A stretch of 64,000 nucleotides of DNA from Hymenobacter psoromatis (GCF_020012125.1 NZ_JAIFAG010000004.1:1-64000), one strand, 5' to 3'. Numbered from the stretch's first letter, positions 50,881 through 60,285 are shown. The notes: generated by a model from the sequence alone, not told the origin. Made by a program: numbers and translations.

Positions 50881-50940
50881 TGTTTTTTATCAATCTATCA
50901 GAACTGTTACGTAACAGTTCTGATAGATTGATAAAAAACA
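50881..50940. repeat. Exact 60-bp palindrome
   Basis: Bases 50881-50910 (starting TGTTTTTTATCAATCTATCA) are followed immediately by their exact reverse complement 50911-50940, with no spacer and no mismatch; the match ends exactly at both edges. It lies between the divergent mob and tra operons. It could extrude as a cruciform, act as a transcription terminator in either direction, or be a binding site for a partition or transfer regulator. Confidence 0.85.
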
Positions 50941-51029
50941 TGTTTGATAGTTATAAAACTTCGCAGTTCGATAGAAAACTTGTTTTTTAGTTTTTGAACT
51001 TGATGATATGTTTGATAAGAAACATGCTT
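50930..51029. repeat. Three imperfect 16-bp direct repeats upstream of the ParA-like gene
   Basis: GATAAAAAACATGTTT (50930-50945), GATAGAAAACTTGTTT (50970-50985) and GATAAGAAACATGCTT (51014-51029) are spaced 40 and 44 bp apart, about four helical turns. The first overlaps the right arm of the 60-bp palindrome. Regular spacing suggests cooperative protein binding, as at a centromere-like or operator site. The rest of 51030-51269 is AT-rich with no gene. Confidence 0.55.
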
Positions 51030-51269
51030 CGTGCTTTTGTAGGTGTGTAGTCTGATAGTTTTTCAAGTTGTTTCTTGGGTAGTTTTACTCATACCCGACT
51101 AACAAATATAACAATCTGTTAAAATCATTTTTAAATCTTTGTTCTCGTAACTGTTGCTTTTTGAATCAATCAAACTAGTTTTGTAACAGTGAGAGAGTGC
51201 AAGGATTTCTTCGACCAGTTCCAGCAGTCCCAGTTTTCCAATCTTTCATAATCCCAAAGCCTCGTTCAC

Positions 51270-52028
51270 ATGAGCACCACCAAGTACATCTCCATCTCTT
51301 CCCAGAAGGGGGGCGTTGGTAAGACCACCATCAACATCCTGGCGGCTTCGGCCTTCCACTTCCTGGCTAAGCAGAAAGTGGCCGTCATCGACTGTGACTA
51401 TCCCCAGCACTCGCTAAAAAACCTACGGGATAAGGAGTTAGAGCTATTAACCAGCAGCCCTGAGAAGGCCGCTGAGTTCATGGCCATGGGCCAGCAAGCC
51501 TATCCAATCGAGTCTTGCCAAGTTAAAGACGCCCTAGGTGTAGCCAAAGGGATGGACGGGGAGTTTGACCTAGTATTCATCGATACGCCCGGCACTATCA
51601 ACATTGATGGCATCCTGGAACTGTGGAAGCAGCTGGATTACATATTCATGCCCCTGGAATCCGACCGCCTGAGCGTTGAGGCCACTATTACCTACGCCCA
51701 CATGCTGGAGCACTTCGTGAAGGGCAAACCGGATAGCCGCTTGAAGGAGTGCTATGCCTTCTGGAACAAGCACATAAAGAGCGAGAAGCAGGATTTCTAC
51801 GAGCGCACCGAGGCATATTTTGCTGAGGAAGGAATCCCCTTTCTAAAAAGTCGGCTGGAGCATAGTGTGAACTACAAGAAGGACGCTATGCGCTCGACCA
51901 TGTTCCCGTTGGGTAAAGAGTTTCAACGCTTGGGTATCAGCGGATTAATTAAAGAAATGGCAGATACAATCTACGGGGCCGCACCTGCTCAACCGCTTGA
52001 CGCAGTGGCAGCTAAAGGAGATAACTAA
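51270..52028 (+). CDS. ParA/TraA-like ATPase heading the transfer operon
   Basis: 252 residues. Deviant Walker A SSQKGGVGKTTINI at 10-23, Walker A' VAVIDCDYPQHS and Walker B DLVFIDTPGT identify a ParA/MinD-type ATPase. In CTnDOT-like systems the first tra gene (traA) encodes such a protein. It could position the transfer machinery or partition the plasmid with the protein encoded just downstream. First gene of a plus-strand operon that runs to TraN. Confidence 0.9.
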   Translation: MSTTKYISISSQKGGVGKTTINILAASAFHFLAKQKVAVIDCDYPQHSLKNLRDKELELLTSSPEKAAEFMAMGQQAYPIESCQVKDALGVAKGMDGEFDLVFIDTPGTINIDGILELWKQLDYIFMPLESDRLSVEATITYAHMLEHFVKGKPDSRLKECYAFWNKHIKSEKQDFYERTEAYFAEEGIPFLKSRLEHSVNYKKDAMRSTMFPLGKEFQRLGISGLIKEMADTIYGAAPAQPLDAVAAKGDN

Positions 52029-52049
52029 GCCTTTTAATCTGCTCGCATC

Positions 52050-52553
52050 ATGTCTAAGAAGAACCCCACCGCGCCTGCTGTTGACCTCGCCAACGCAATG
52101 AACTTCGTCGCTACTCGCAATACTGCACCACCCGTCGCCCCGGCGCCTGCCTCAGCCGCAGCACCCGAGTCTACCCCCACTGTAGTCGCCGAGCCTACGC
52201 CCGTTGCGGCCATCGAACCTACGCCCAGCCCAACGCCAGCTACTGTCCCTTCCCCAGAGCCGGAGCCGGCAGTTGACAGTCAATCAACTACAGGGAAAAA
52301 AGAATCTGCCCCGACCGAATCGTTTGATTACGCCGGCGTCTTCCTAAAGCCTGTTCGCTCCCGCAAAACCAAGGCTATCTACGTGGACGAGGACCTACAC
52401 ACGGCCTTGTCCACACTGACCCAGGCTGGTGGTATCGGCCTGGCCGACTTGCTCATCAATATTGCCAATCACCACTTCGACACGTATCGCCTGGCCATTC
52501 GCCAGTTTTTGAACGACCAAGAGAAGCTTAAGAAAAAGAAGCTACCCTACTAA
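52050..52553 (+). CDS. TraB/DUF3408-like protein
   Basis: 167 residues. The N-terminal half is a Pro/Ala/Thr-rich linker (30-85). The C-terminal part, KTKAIYVDEDLHTALSTLTQ then GIGLADLLINIANHHFDTY, looks like the ribbon-helix-helix fold of DUF3408 proteins that follow the ParA-like gene in Bacteroidetes transfer operons. It ends in a Lys-rich tail. Probably a DNA-binding partner of the ATPase 21 bp upstream. Confidence 0.7.
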   Translation: MSKKNPTAPAVDLANAMNFVATRNTAPPVAPAPASAAAPESTPTVVAEPTPVAAIEPTPSPTPATVPSPEPEPAVDSQSTTGKKESAPTESFDYAGVFLKPVRSRKTKAIYVDEDLHTALSTLTQAGGIGLADLLINIANHHFDTYRLAIRQFLNDQEKLKKKKLPY

Positions 52554-52649
52554 CCTCCCCTCTTTTAAGGACTTCATTTTCACACGCTTAAAATGAGCGT
52601 GTTAGCTACTGCTTTGTCCTTTTCCAACCATCCTTAACCAGCAACGAAT

Positions 52650-53390
52650 ATGTTTAAAGCTATCTCGTGGGGCCAGTTTACCGGTGTCTTACTCCTGGGG
52701 CTGATACTCTATTACGCTTACATAGGGCTGACCTACTACCGCGCTGAACTGCTGGGTCTGGCCAAGGGTAGGGGCAAGGCTGCGGATGATGCCCCGGCGC
52801 CAGTTCGGCCTTTGTCATCGCTCATCGGCAAAGGTCCACTTATCGCTAAACCCGCGCTTACGCCACCAGCTACCCCGCCTGAATTGCCGGCAACCAATGC
52901 GACTGTGACCAAATCATCGGAAGCAGCAGGGGAGGAGCTGGATGAGGAATTGGAAACCGACGAAGAGCAAGACGACCTTGGAGCCGATGAGGTAGACCAA
53001 GAGCTAGGTGACTTACCAGCCCTAGACCTTCCTACGGCTGATGACTCAAATAACTTTATTGATGGAAATTCAATCGAAAGTGTTTCATTTGATGCAAAAG
53101 CAATTAATTTTACTCGGCCAAACGGTACCAACTCGTTCCAGGATACCGAAATCGGAGTGGAATCCGCACCTGAGGAGTACGACCCTAGCCAAACCATAGG
53201 CATTGCCCAGCTTGGCAACTACTTCGAGCGGGCTGCTGAGGGTCAGTTCACTCAAGATGATATAGTCGAGCAAGCACCTGTTATGCAAAACACCAATCTG
53301 CTAATGGCCTTCTTCCAAGCCAGCAGTAAGAGCGCCCAGCGGACTACTGCGCACCTCTACGCTGGAATCGAAGAACCTGAACTTGACTAA
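52650..53390 (+). CDS. Membrane-anchored acidic protein of the transfer operon
   Basis: 246 residues. One N-terminal membrane helix (about 8-28: WGQFTGVLLLGLILYYAYIG) is followed by a long, Pro-rich and very acidic region (DEELETDEEQDDLGADEVDQ). No family recognised; by position it may correspond to traC/traD of related elements. Likely faces the cytoplasm or periplasm as a flexible component. Confidence 0.6.
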   Translation: MFKAISWGQFTGVLLLGLILYYAYIGLTYYRAELLGLAKGRGKAADDAPAPVRPLSSLIGKGPLIAKPALTPPATPPELPATNATVTKSSEAAGEELDEELETDEEQDDLGADEVDQELGDLPALDLPTADDSNNFIDGNSIESVSFDAKAINFTRPNGTNSFQDTEIGVESAPEEYDPSQTIGIAQLGNYFERAAEGQFTQDDIVEQAPVMQNTNLLMAFFQASSKSAQRTTAHLYAGIEEPELD

Positions 53391-53455
53391 ACGATTTAGT
53401 AGCTTTTCACTTCATTTTTTTTCGCTCATTCCATTCCTCAACTTTTCCCCAAGCC

Positions 53456-53797
53456 ATGTTAAGCAACCTCACCAGCCGCGCTACCAAGCGCCTGAACAAA
53501 GCCCTCAGCACCGGCCTGCTCGTGCTGGGTACCACTAGTGCCGCCCTGGCCCAGGGTGGCCTCAATGCCGGCAAGCAGGGCATCCAGGATGCTACCACTG
53601 CCATTGCCGGTTACTTCGACCCAGCTACCCTACTCATCTACGCCATCGCGGCCATCGTGGGCCTCGTAGGTGCCATTAAGGTGTTCAGCAAGTGGAACTC
53701 GGGTGACCAGGACACCCAGAAGTCAGCTATGAGCTGGTTCGGTAGCTGCATCTTCCTGGTGGTCGTGGCCACGGTGCTGCGCGCTTTCTTCTTGTAA
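53456..53797 (+). CDS. traE: TraE (DUF4134) VirB2-like pilin
   Basis: 113 residues. A signal-like N-terminus (KALSTGLLVLGTTSAALAQ) is followed by two hydrophobic helices (PATLLIYAIAAIVGLVGAI and FGSCIFLVVVATVLRAFF) with KVFSKWNSGDQDTQKSAMSW between them. This is the DUF4134/TraE pattern; the protein is thought to be the pilin-like subunit of the mating channel. Confidence 0.92.
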   Translation: MLSNLTSRATKRLNKALSTGLLVLGTTSAALAQGGLNAGKQGIQDATTAIAGYFDPATLLIYAIAAIVGLVGAIKVFSKWNSGDQDTQKSAMSWFGSCIFLVVVATVLRAFFL

Positions 53798-53801
53798 GTC
53801 G

Positions 53802-54122
53802 ATGGGCCACTACCCACTGAACAAGGGCATTAACAAGCCTATCGAACTCAAGGGGCTAGTGGGCTCGCGCTACATCTTCATGTTGGTTGCCGGCCTCGGC
53901 GGTGTGTTTTTGGGCTTCATCGTCCTGCGCATCGTCGGGGCCAACACGTACCTCTCGGTAGCGCTGGCCCTAGGTGGCGGCTTCGCCTGGGTAACGCGGG
54001 TATTTGCACTTAGTGCCAAATACGGCGAGCACGGCGCCATGAAGCTACGCGCCAAGGGTCGCCAGCCCCAACGAATTGTAAGTCGTAATGCTCGCCTTTT
54101 CAAAGATTTAAAGCAGTCATGA
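53802..54122 (+). CDS. traF: TraF (DUF4133) VirB3-like protein
   Basis: 106 residues with the DUF4133 start YPLNKGINKPIELKGLVGSR and two membrane helices (YIFMLVAGLGGVFLGFIVLR and TYLSVALALGGGFAWVTRVF). It overlaps traG by 4 bp (ATGA). VirB3-like proteins anchor the VirB4-type ATPase at the inner membrane. Confidence 0.92.
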   Translation: MGHYPLNKGINKPIELKGLVGSRYIFMLVAGLGGVFLGFIVLRIVGANTYLSVALALGGGFAWVTRVFALSAKYGEHGAMKLRAKGRQPQRIVSRNARLFKDLKQS

Positions 54123-56584
54123 GCAATCTCCTTCTCAACTCGGCTACGCTGGAAAGCAAGCAGCCCATCTACAAGGTGGAGAGCAACTGCCTCATCAGCA
54201 AGAATGCCGACATCACGGTGGGCTACCGCTTGGAATTGCCCGAAATCTTCACGCTTTCGGCCGGCAACTACGAGTCGCTGCATTCCGCTTTCAGCAAGGG
54301 GGTCCGCATTCTGCCCAACCACACGGTGGTGCACAAGCAGGACTGGTTTGTGGAGGATAAGTACACGCCGGAGTTCGGGGAGGGCGATACCATGCTCTCG
54401 CACGCTTACAACCTCCACTTTTACGAGCGGCCGTTTCTCAACCACCACTGCTACCTCTACCTCACCAAAACGTCCTCGGCCCGCGACTCGTGGAACAGCA
54501 TGAGCACCATGCTCTCCCGGTCCAGCATCGTGCCCAAGGACATGATGAAAGACGAGGTGCTGAACGAGTTCTTCACTGCCGTAGGTCAATTTGTACGGGT
54601 GCTCTCCGATGCCGGCATTACCCTTACCCAGCTGACGGATGATGAGATTTGCGGCACCGAAGCGAGGACGGGCATTCTGGAAAAGTACCTGTCGCTCGAC
54701 CTGCGCGACAAGTCGCCGGCGGTTGACATCGACTTCACCAATGGCCTGAAAGTGGGCCCTAGGGCGTGCAGCTGCTTCTCGCTTGGCCGACTCGATGACC
54801 TGCCCTCCGCGCTGCAAACGGAGGGTAAGTACGGGCCCCTGAGCAAGGATAACTCGCCGTTCTACGTGGGCTTCGCGGCCCCGCTGGCCCTGCTACTGCC
54901 CGTCAATCACATCTACAACCAGTACGTGTTCGTGGATGACCACAAAAAGGCCATTAAGAAATTTGAGAAGAAGCGCGACAACATGAACTCGCTCTCGGGC
55001 ACCTCCCGCGAGAATGCCATCAACAAAGAGTTCTACGACCGCTACCTGAACGAAGCCATCTCCGATGAGAAGCTAATCGTGCGGGCGCACGCCAACGTGC
55101 TGGCCTGGACCGAGAATCCTCACGAGGAAAAGGCCCTGCGCGAGGCGGTGGGCTCGGCCATCAACTCGCTCAACTGCGCAGCCCGGCAAAACACGGTTGA
55201 TATCGGGGCGCTGTACTGGGCGGGCATCCCGGGCAATGCCGGCGACTTCCCCGGCGAGGAAAGCTTCTACACGTTCGAGGATGCCGCCACCTGCCTGTGG
55301 AACGTGGAAACCAACTATCGCGATTCCTCCAGCCCGTTCGGCATCAAGCTCAGCGACCGCATCAGCGGCAAGCCCGTGCACGTGGACTTGTCGGACGAGC
55401 CCATGAAGCAGGGCATTATCAAAAACCGCAACAAGTTCGTGCTGGGGCCGTCCGGCTCGGGCAAGTCGTTTTTCACCAACGGCATGGTGCGCCAGTACCA
55501 TGAGCAAGGGGCGCATGTGCTGCTCGTGGATACCGGCAACAGCTATAAGGGGCTGTGCGAGCTGAAAGGCGGGGTATACTTCACCTACGAGGAAGCCAAG
55601 CCCATCAGCTTCAATCCATTCTACGTGGAGGGGCGGCCCGACGTGGAGAAGCGTAAAAGCCTGCACACCCTGATTCTGACGCTTTGGAAGCTGGCCGATG
55701 AGAAAGTCACCCAGTCGGAATCGGTATCCATCTCGAATGCCATCGCCCAGTACTACCAGCTGCTGGAAAAGGACACGAGCCTCAAGGCCAGCTTCAACAC
55801 GTTCTACGAATTCCTGAGCGGTCCCTACCGTACCCACCTCGATACCGAGAAGGTACGGGAGAAGGACTTCGACATTCACAACTTCCTCTATGTGCTCGCG
55901 CCCTACTATAGGGGAGGAGAGTACGACTACCTGCTCAACTCAGAAAAGCAGCTCAACCTTACCAGGGAGTCATTCATTGTCTTTGAGTTGGATAACATCA
56001 AAGACCACCCGATTCTTTTTCCGGTGGTGACCCTCATCATCATGGACACCTTCCTACAGAAGATGCGCCAGCTCGACGGGGTGCGCAAGATGATTCTAAT
56101 TGAGGAGGCGTGGAAAGCGCTGGCCACGGCCAACATGGCCGAGTACATCAAGTACCTGTTTAAAACCGTCCGCAAGTTCTTCGGGGAAGCTATCGTCGTG
56201 ACTCAGGAGATTGAAGACATCATCGGCAATCCGATTGTGAAGGACACCATCATTAATAACTCGCATTGCAAAATCATGCTGGATATGAATGACTTCCTGA
56301 GCCGTTTCGATGATATTCAGCGCATGATGAGCCTCTCCGACAAGGAGAAAGACCTAGTGCTTTCCATCAACCGCAACAACCGCCCTGGCGCCAAATACAA
56401 CGAGGTATTCATCACCCTGGGGGGACGGGTATCGAAGGTATATGGCGTCGAAGTGTCGAAGGAAGAATACGTGACGTACACCACCGAGCAGACCGAAAAA
56501 ATGCAGCTGTTCAAGAAAGTGAACGACGGCATGGACATTTCTTCGGCAATCCAGGCCTACGCTGACGAGCTGCGCGCCGCCTAG
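54119..56584 (+). CDS. traG: TraG VirB4-like conjugation ATPase
   Basis: 821 residues. Walker A GPSGSGKSFFTNGMVRQY at about 442-459, DTGNSYKGL just after, Walker B KMILIEEAWKAL and the VVTQEIEDI motif are typical of Bacteroidetes TraG (VirB4 family). It powers pilus assembly and substrate transfer at the inner membrane. Overlaps traF; the lipoprotein gene follows 21 bp later. Confidence 0.95.
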   Translation: MSNLLLNSATLESKQPIYKVESNCLISKNADITVGYRLELPEIFTLSAGNYESLHSAFSKGVRILPNHTVVHKQDWFVEDKYTPEFGEGDTMLSHAYNLHFYERPFLNHHCYLYLTKTSSARDSWNSMSTMLSRSSIVPKDMMKDEVLNEFFTAVGQFVRVLSDAGITLTQLTDDEICGTEARTGILEKYLSLDLRDKSPAVDIDFTNGLKVGPRACSCFSLGRLDDLPSALQTEGKYGPLSKDNSPFYVGFAAPLALLLPVNHIYNQYVFVDDHKKAIKKFEKKRDNMNSLSGTSRENAINKEFYDRYLNEAISDEKLIVRAHANVLAWTENPHEEKALREAVGSAINSLNCAARQNTVDIGALYWAGIPGNAGDFPGEESFYTFEDAATCLWNVETNYRDSSSPFGIKLSDRISGKPVHVDLSDEPMKQGIIKNRNKFVLGPSGSGKSFFTNGMVRQYHEQGAHVLLVDTGNSYKGLCELKGGVYFTYEEAKPISFNPFYVEGRPDVEKRKSLHTLILTLWKLADEKVTQSESVSISNAIAQYYQLLEKDTSLKASFNTFYEFLSGPYRTHLDTEKVREKDFDIHNFLYVLAPYYRGGEYDYLLNSEKQLNLTRESFIVFELDNIKDHPILFPVVTLIIMDTFLQKMRQLDGVRKMILIEEAWKALATANMAEYIKYLFKTVRKFFGEAIVVTQEIEDIIGNPIVKDTIINNSHCKIMLDMNDFLSRFDDIQRMMSLSDKEKDLVLSINRNNRPGAKYNEVFITLGGRVSKVYGVEVSKEEYVTYTTEQTEKMQLFKKVNDGMDISSAIQAYADELRAA

Positions 56585-56605
56585 CTTCCTTTTCCCCACC
56601 TCATT

Positions 56606-57184
56606 ATGAAAGCATGCAACCTCTTCCTACTCGCCGGCCTGGCCACGCTGGCCACCAGCTGCGGGCAGGATGCCGCCTCGAAAAAGCTGGCTGATGATAC
56701 CGAAGCCCGGGTAGTGGCCAGCATTAAGCAAGTGCTGGTGCAGGGCCCCGCCCAGGGCGACTTCACGAGCCAAGTGCACACTTGGTATCAGAGCGAAGTC
56801 CCCAACATCATCAAGCTCGACCCAAGCGCCGCGGCGGTCTACGAGAACCACGCTACTATTCTGAAGGAGGTGGCCACGAATGAGACTAAGCTGGCAAGTG
56901 ACCCCATTCTGACGCCCGAGCAGGGCCAGGGGGTGCGGGCCACCTACCAAAAGCTGGTTGATAAGAGCACCACCAATGTGCAGCAACTGACCAACCTAGC
57001 CAGCAGCAAAACCACCATGAGCGAGGCCGAGCAGCGGCAGTTCGTGGCCGGCCTAGCAACTAAGGAAAACCACCAGCTCCAACTGGTACAGTACTTCAGT
57101 AAGCGCACGGCGGCCACCATCGACCAGAAGACGCGGCAGAAAAAGTCGCGGGAGTACAATCAGAAAGTGTGGGGCCACGAATAG
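56606..57184 (+). CDS. Lipoprotein paralogue of the TraI-like pair
   Basis: 192 residues with a lipoprotein signal (LAGLATLATSC, Cys19 as the lipidated residue). The mature part shares the pattern LTPxQxxGxxxxYxxLxxxS ... AExxxxxxxL ... HQxxLVxYFxxR with the two secreted proteins downstream, so the three are tandem paralogues. Likely a membrane-anchored relative of the VirB5-like components, perhaps involved in exclusion or channel assembly. Confidence 0.75.
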   Translation: MKACNLFLLAGLATLATSCGQDAASKKLADDTEARVVASIKQVLVQGPAQGDFTSQVHTWYQSEVPNIIKLDPSAAAVYENHATILKEVATNETKLASDPILTPEQGQGVRATYQKLVDKSTTNVQQLTNLASSKTTMSEAEQRQFVAGLATKENHQLQLVQYFSKRTAATIDQKTRQKKSREYNQKVWGHE

Positions 57185-57218
57185 CCCCACCCGAGTCTAA
57201 CTAACCCCCTTTTAGGTG

Positions 57219-57869
57219 ATGAAAAATACACAGTTTACGCTGTGCCTGGCCGCGCTTTGCCTGTTGGGCAAGCCCGCCGCCCACGCGCAGGCAATCGTTT
57301 CGGCCCCCGTCCTGGAAGGCACCAACTTCATCCAGACTGGCTTGCAGGCCACCTTGAAGGCTCTGAACGCCAAGGCGAATACGCTGGCCGATGATGGTGT
57401 GGTCGAGCAGGTGCTGACCAAGGGCTTTACCGAGAAGAACATGCTCTTGGCCAAGGACTGGTACGATGGGCTGCTAGCCATCAGCAACACCATCAAGAAG
57501 TACCGGCGCGTGCAGCACATTTTCGAGCGCCAGACGGCCATCATCACCATCTACTCCAACTACATCAGCCAGTTCAAGGCGGACCCGAATCTGACCCCCA
57601 GCCAGGTCGGGGGCATGGTGAAGGGCTACACGACCCTGATTCAGGAGAGCGCTACCTACCTCGATGATTTGTCGGCCATCGTCTCGCCGGCGCAGTCGAA
57701 AATGACCGATGCCGAGCGGATGGAGCTCATTGATACGCTCGACGATAAGGTGACCCACCAGTACGACCTAGTGAGCTACTTCACGCGGCGCAACATGGCC
57801 ATCTCGACGCAGCAGGGCCAGGCGGCGAAGGATGCGGCGAAGTTGAAGGTCCTCTACGGCATCAAGTGA
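57219..57869 (+). CDS. TraI-like (DUF4141-type) secreted protein, copy 1
   Basis: 216 residues from ATG 57219 (a GTG directly before it is also in frame). A signal peptide ends near AAHAQA. The mature protein is helical (LTPSQVGGMVKGYTTLIQES, MTDAERMELIDTLDDKVTHQ, YDLVSYFTRRN). It resembles TraI/VirB5-like proteins placed before traJ. The next gene overlaps it by 1 bp and encodes a close paralogue. Confidence 0.78.
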   Translation: MKNTQFTLCLAALCLLGKPAAHAQAIVSAPVLEGTNFIQTGLQATLKALNAKANTLADDGVVEQVLTKGFTEKNMLLAKDWYDGLLAISNTIKKYRRVQHIFERQTAIITIYSNYISQFKADPNLTPSQVGGMVKGYTTLIQESATYLDDLSAIVSPAQSKMTDAERMELIDTLDDKVTHQYDLVSYFTRRNMAISTQQGQAAKDAAKLKVLYGIK

Positions 57870-58513
57870 TGAGAAAGTTCTTCACCGTCGCCGTGCTGGG
57901 TAGCCTGGGTCTGCTGGCCCGCCCCGCCCACGCCCAATTCGTGATATCGGCGCCCATCGCCGAGGGCCAAGCCACCAAGCAGGCCGGCCACCAGGGCATT
58001 CTAACCGTGCTCAAGGACCTGGGTAATACCATCGTCAAGAAGGGCAACGACACGCAGGCTGTCATCAAATCACTAGAAGACCAGACCGTGCAGATGCACG
58101 ACGAATGGTATAGCAGCTTGCTCAAAATCAACTCGGTAGTGAGCAATTACCAGCAGGTGAAAAGCATCTGGAGCTACCAGAACCGCACGCTGAGCCTCTA
58201 CACGCAGAATATCACCCAGTTGCGCAGCAACCCCTATCTGACGCCCTCCCAGATTCAGGGCATGGTGAAGGGCTACACGGTGCTATTGTCCGAAAACGTG
58301 GGGCTGCTCGATGACCTGACTACCATTCTCACGCCGTCGGCGGCGAAGATGACGGATGCCCAGCGGCTCAAGTTCATCAACAAGATTTCCGACAAGGTAA
58401 CCCATCAGTATCAGCTGGTTGCCTACTTCACCAAGCGCAACCAAGCCCTGGCCACCCAGCAGACTCAAAACGCCCAGGACACGCAAACGCTCAAAAAGCT
58501 CTACGGGCTCTAA
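57869..58513 (+). CDS. TraI-like (DUF4141-type) secreted protein, copy 2
   Basis: 214 residues from ATG 57869, whose A is the last base of the upstream TGA stop. Signal peptide ending ARPAHAQF. It keeps the same C-terminal pattern as copy 1 (LTPSQIQGMVKGYTVLLSEN, KMTDAQRLKFINKISDKVTH, YQLVAYFTKRNQA). Probably a recent tandem duplicate with a distinct subunit role in the channel tip. Confidence 0.78.
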   Translation: MRKFFTVAVLGSLGLLARPAHAQFVISAPIAEGQATKQAGHQGILTVLKDLGNTIVKKGNDTQAVIKSLEDQTVQMHDEWYSSLLKINSVVSNYQQVKSIWSYQNRTLSLYTQNITQLRSNPYLTPSQIQGMVKGYTVLLSENVGLLDDLTTILTPSAAKMTDAQRLKFINKISDKVTHQYQLVAYFTKRNQALATQQTQNAQDTQTLKKLYGL

Positions 58514-58518
58514 TCGCT

Positions 58519-59613
58519 ATGACGCTACTTACTCTACTCCTTCAGGTTTCCATTCCGGTCAAGTCGCTTCAGGAGTTGCTCGACAACCTCTACAACGAGA
58601 TGCTGCCTCTGTGCGCCGACCTCGTGAACGTGGGCCGCGCCCTAGGTGGGCTAGGGGCGCTGATTTTCATCGCTAGCAAGGTGTGGCGCCATCAGGCGGA
58701 AGGCTCGCCTATTGAGTTCTTTCCCTTGCTGCGCCCCTTCGCCATCGGCCTGGCCATTTCCCTTTTCCCCTCCATGCTGGGCATCCTGAACGGCGTGCTA
58801 GGTGGAATTTCGAGTGCCACTTCCTCCATCGTCCTGACGCAGAACCAAGACATCATCCAGTTGCAGGCCCGCAAAACAGCCCTGCTCGCGGCCCGGCCCG
58901 AAAATGCCCCCTACGAAGATGATGAGGCATTTGACAAGGAATTGGAGAGTAAGGATGTACTCGACTTCGGCGGTAAGGCCTCACTGTACTTCGACCGCAT
59001 GAGCTACAGCATGCAGAAGAGTTTTCGGGAGTGGATTCGCAATGTGCTGGAATTGGCCCACGACTCGGCCGCGCTGGTGATAAACACCATTCGCACTTTC
59101 TTCCTTATCATCCTAAGCATAATCGGCCCTATCAGCTTCGGCTTTGCCATCTGGCCTGGCTTCGAAAGCACGCTGACCAACTGGTTTTCGCGCTACATCA
59201 ACGTGTTCCTCTGGTTGCCAGTGGCCAACATCTTCGGGGCCATCATCGCCAAGATTCAGGTGATGATGCTCAACCTCGATATCGCTCAGATTCAGTCCAA
59301 TGGCGACCTGGAAAAGGCCGACTATGGCTACATGATTTTCCTGGTGATTGCCATTGCCGGCTACTTCACCGTGCCTTCAGTAGCGAGCTGGATAGTCTCG
59401 GCTAGCGGCCTGACTAACATCACACGCTTTGCCTCCAATGCCGGGGGCGCTGCCGGCAGCATGGCCGCTGGTGCAGCCGGGGGCGTGGCTGGCCAGGTAG
59501 CCGGCCGGGCTATGGCCGCTGGGCGGGCCGTGTTCGGCGGTGGCCAGGGCAGCCAGCCATCGGGCGGCAATCAAGGTGGCAACGGCTACCAGAATACCAA
59601 TAAAGCGGCTTAA
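58519..59613 (+). CDS. traJ: TraJ VirB6-like membrane protein
   Basis: 364 residues with about five to six membrane segments, including FFPLLRPFAIGLAISLFPSM, FFLIILSIIGPISFGFAIWP and YMIFLVIAIAGYFTVPSVAS. This is the conserved TraJ arrangement. The last ~50 residues are Gly/Ala/Gln-rich low complexity. It forms the inner-membrane part of the mating channel. Confidence 0.92.
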   Translation: MTLLTLLLQVSIPVKSLQELLDNLYNEMLPLCADLVNVGRALGGLGALIFIASKVWRHQAEGSPIEFFPLLRPFAIGLAISLFPSMLGILNGVLGGISSATSSIVLTQNQDIIQLQARKTALLAARPENAPYEDDEAFDKELESKDVLDFGGKASLYFDRMSYSMQKSFREWIRNVLELAHDSAALVINTIRTFFLIILSIIGPISFGFAIWPGFESTLTNWFSRYINVFLWLPVANIFGAIIAKIQVMMLNLDIAQIQSNGDLEKADYGYMIFLVIAIAGYFTVPSVASWIVSASGLTNITRFASNAGGAAGSMAAGAAGGVAGQVAGRAMAAGRAVFGGGQGSQPSGGNQGGNGYQNTNKAA

Positions 59614-59631
59614 CCTCTAATCCGATTCAGC

Positions 59632-60249
59632 ATGTTTCGCTCCCTCAAAAACATCGACTCAGCCTACCAGCAGACGAAAACGCTGGCCCTGCTTTTTATG
59701 GTGCTGTGTGCCTTCGTGACGGGCTACTCGGTGTATGCCTCCCAACGCTCGATACGTGATGCTCAGGGCCACATTTACGTGCTCGCCCAGGGCAACCTTC
59801 TCGAAGCCGTTTCCCACAACGTGAAGGATAACCGCCCGGTCGAGGCGCAAGACCATGTGAAGCGCTTCCACGAATTCTTTTTTACCCTCGACCCCGACGC
59901 CAAGGCCATCGAGCACAACGTCACGCAGGCGCTGTTTCTGGCTGATGAGAGTGCCAAGCGGGAGTACGACAACTTCAAGGAAAGCGGCTACTACAACAAC
60001 TTGATTCAGGCCAACATCAGCCAGCACATCACGGTGGACAGCGTTACCATCAACCCGGCGACCTACCCTTATTACGCTAAATGCTACGCTACTGAGCAGA
60101 TTATTCGCTCCTCCAGCGTGACTACCCGCAACCTGGTTTCCGAGTGCTACCTGCGCGACGTCTCACGGTCGAGCAATAACCCACACGGCTTTTTGATGGA
60201 GCGCTGGCATGTGTTGCAAAACATCGACCTCAGCACTCAGCCCCGCTAA
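59632..60249 (+). CDS. traK: TraK VirB8-like protein
   Basis: 205 residues. One N-terminal membrane helix (LALLFMVLCAFVTGYSVYAS) is followed by the periplasmic TraK fold with FHEFFFTLDPDAKAIEHNVT and CYATEQIIRSSSVTTRNLVS. VirB8-like proteins nucleate channel assembly. It lies 18 bp after traJ; traL, which would come next in CTnDOT-type operons, is absent. Confidence 0.92.
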   Translation: MFRSLKNIDSAYQQTKTLALLFMVLCAFVTGYSVYASQRSIRDAQGHIYVLAQGNLLEAVSHNVKDNRPVEAQDHVKRFHEFFFTLDPDAKAIEHNVTQALFLADESAKREYDNFKESGYYNNLIQANISQHITVDSVTINPATYPYYAKCYATEQIIRSSSVTTRNLVSECYLRDVSRSSNNPHGFLMERWHVLQNIDLSTQPR

Positions 60250-60285
60250 TACCTCGCCGGCCACTCTCCTCTGCCTCTTACCCTT

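Noticed and set aside
53870..54817. A 315-codon minus-strand frame
   Set aside because: Shadow of traF and traG; composition typical of antisense frames in GC-rich DNA.
55073..55879. A 268-codon minus-strand frame
   Set aside because: Shadow of traG; no motif or conserved pattern.
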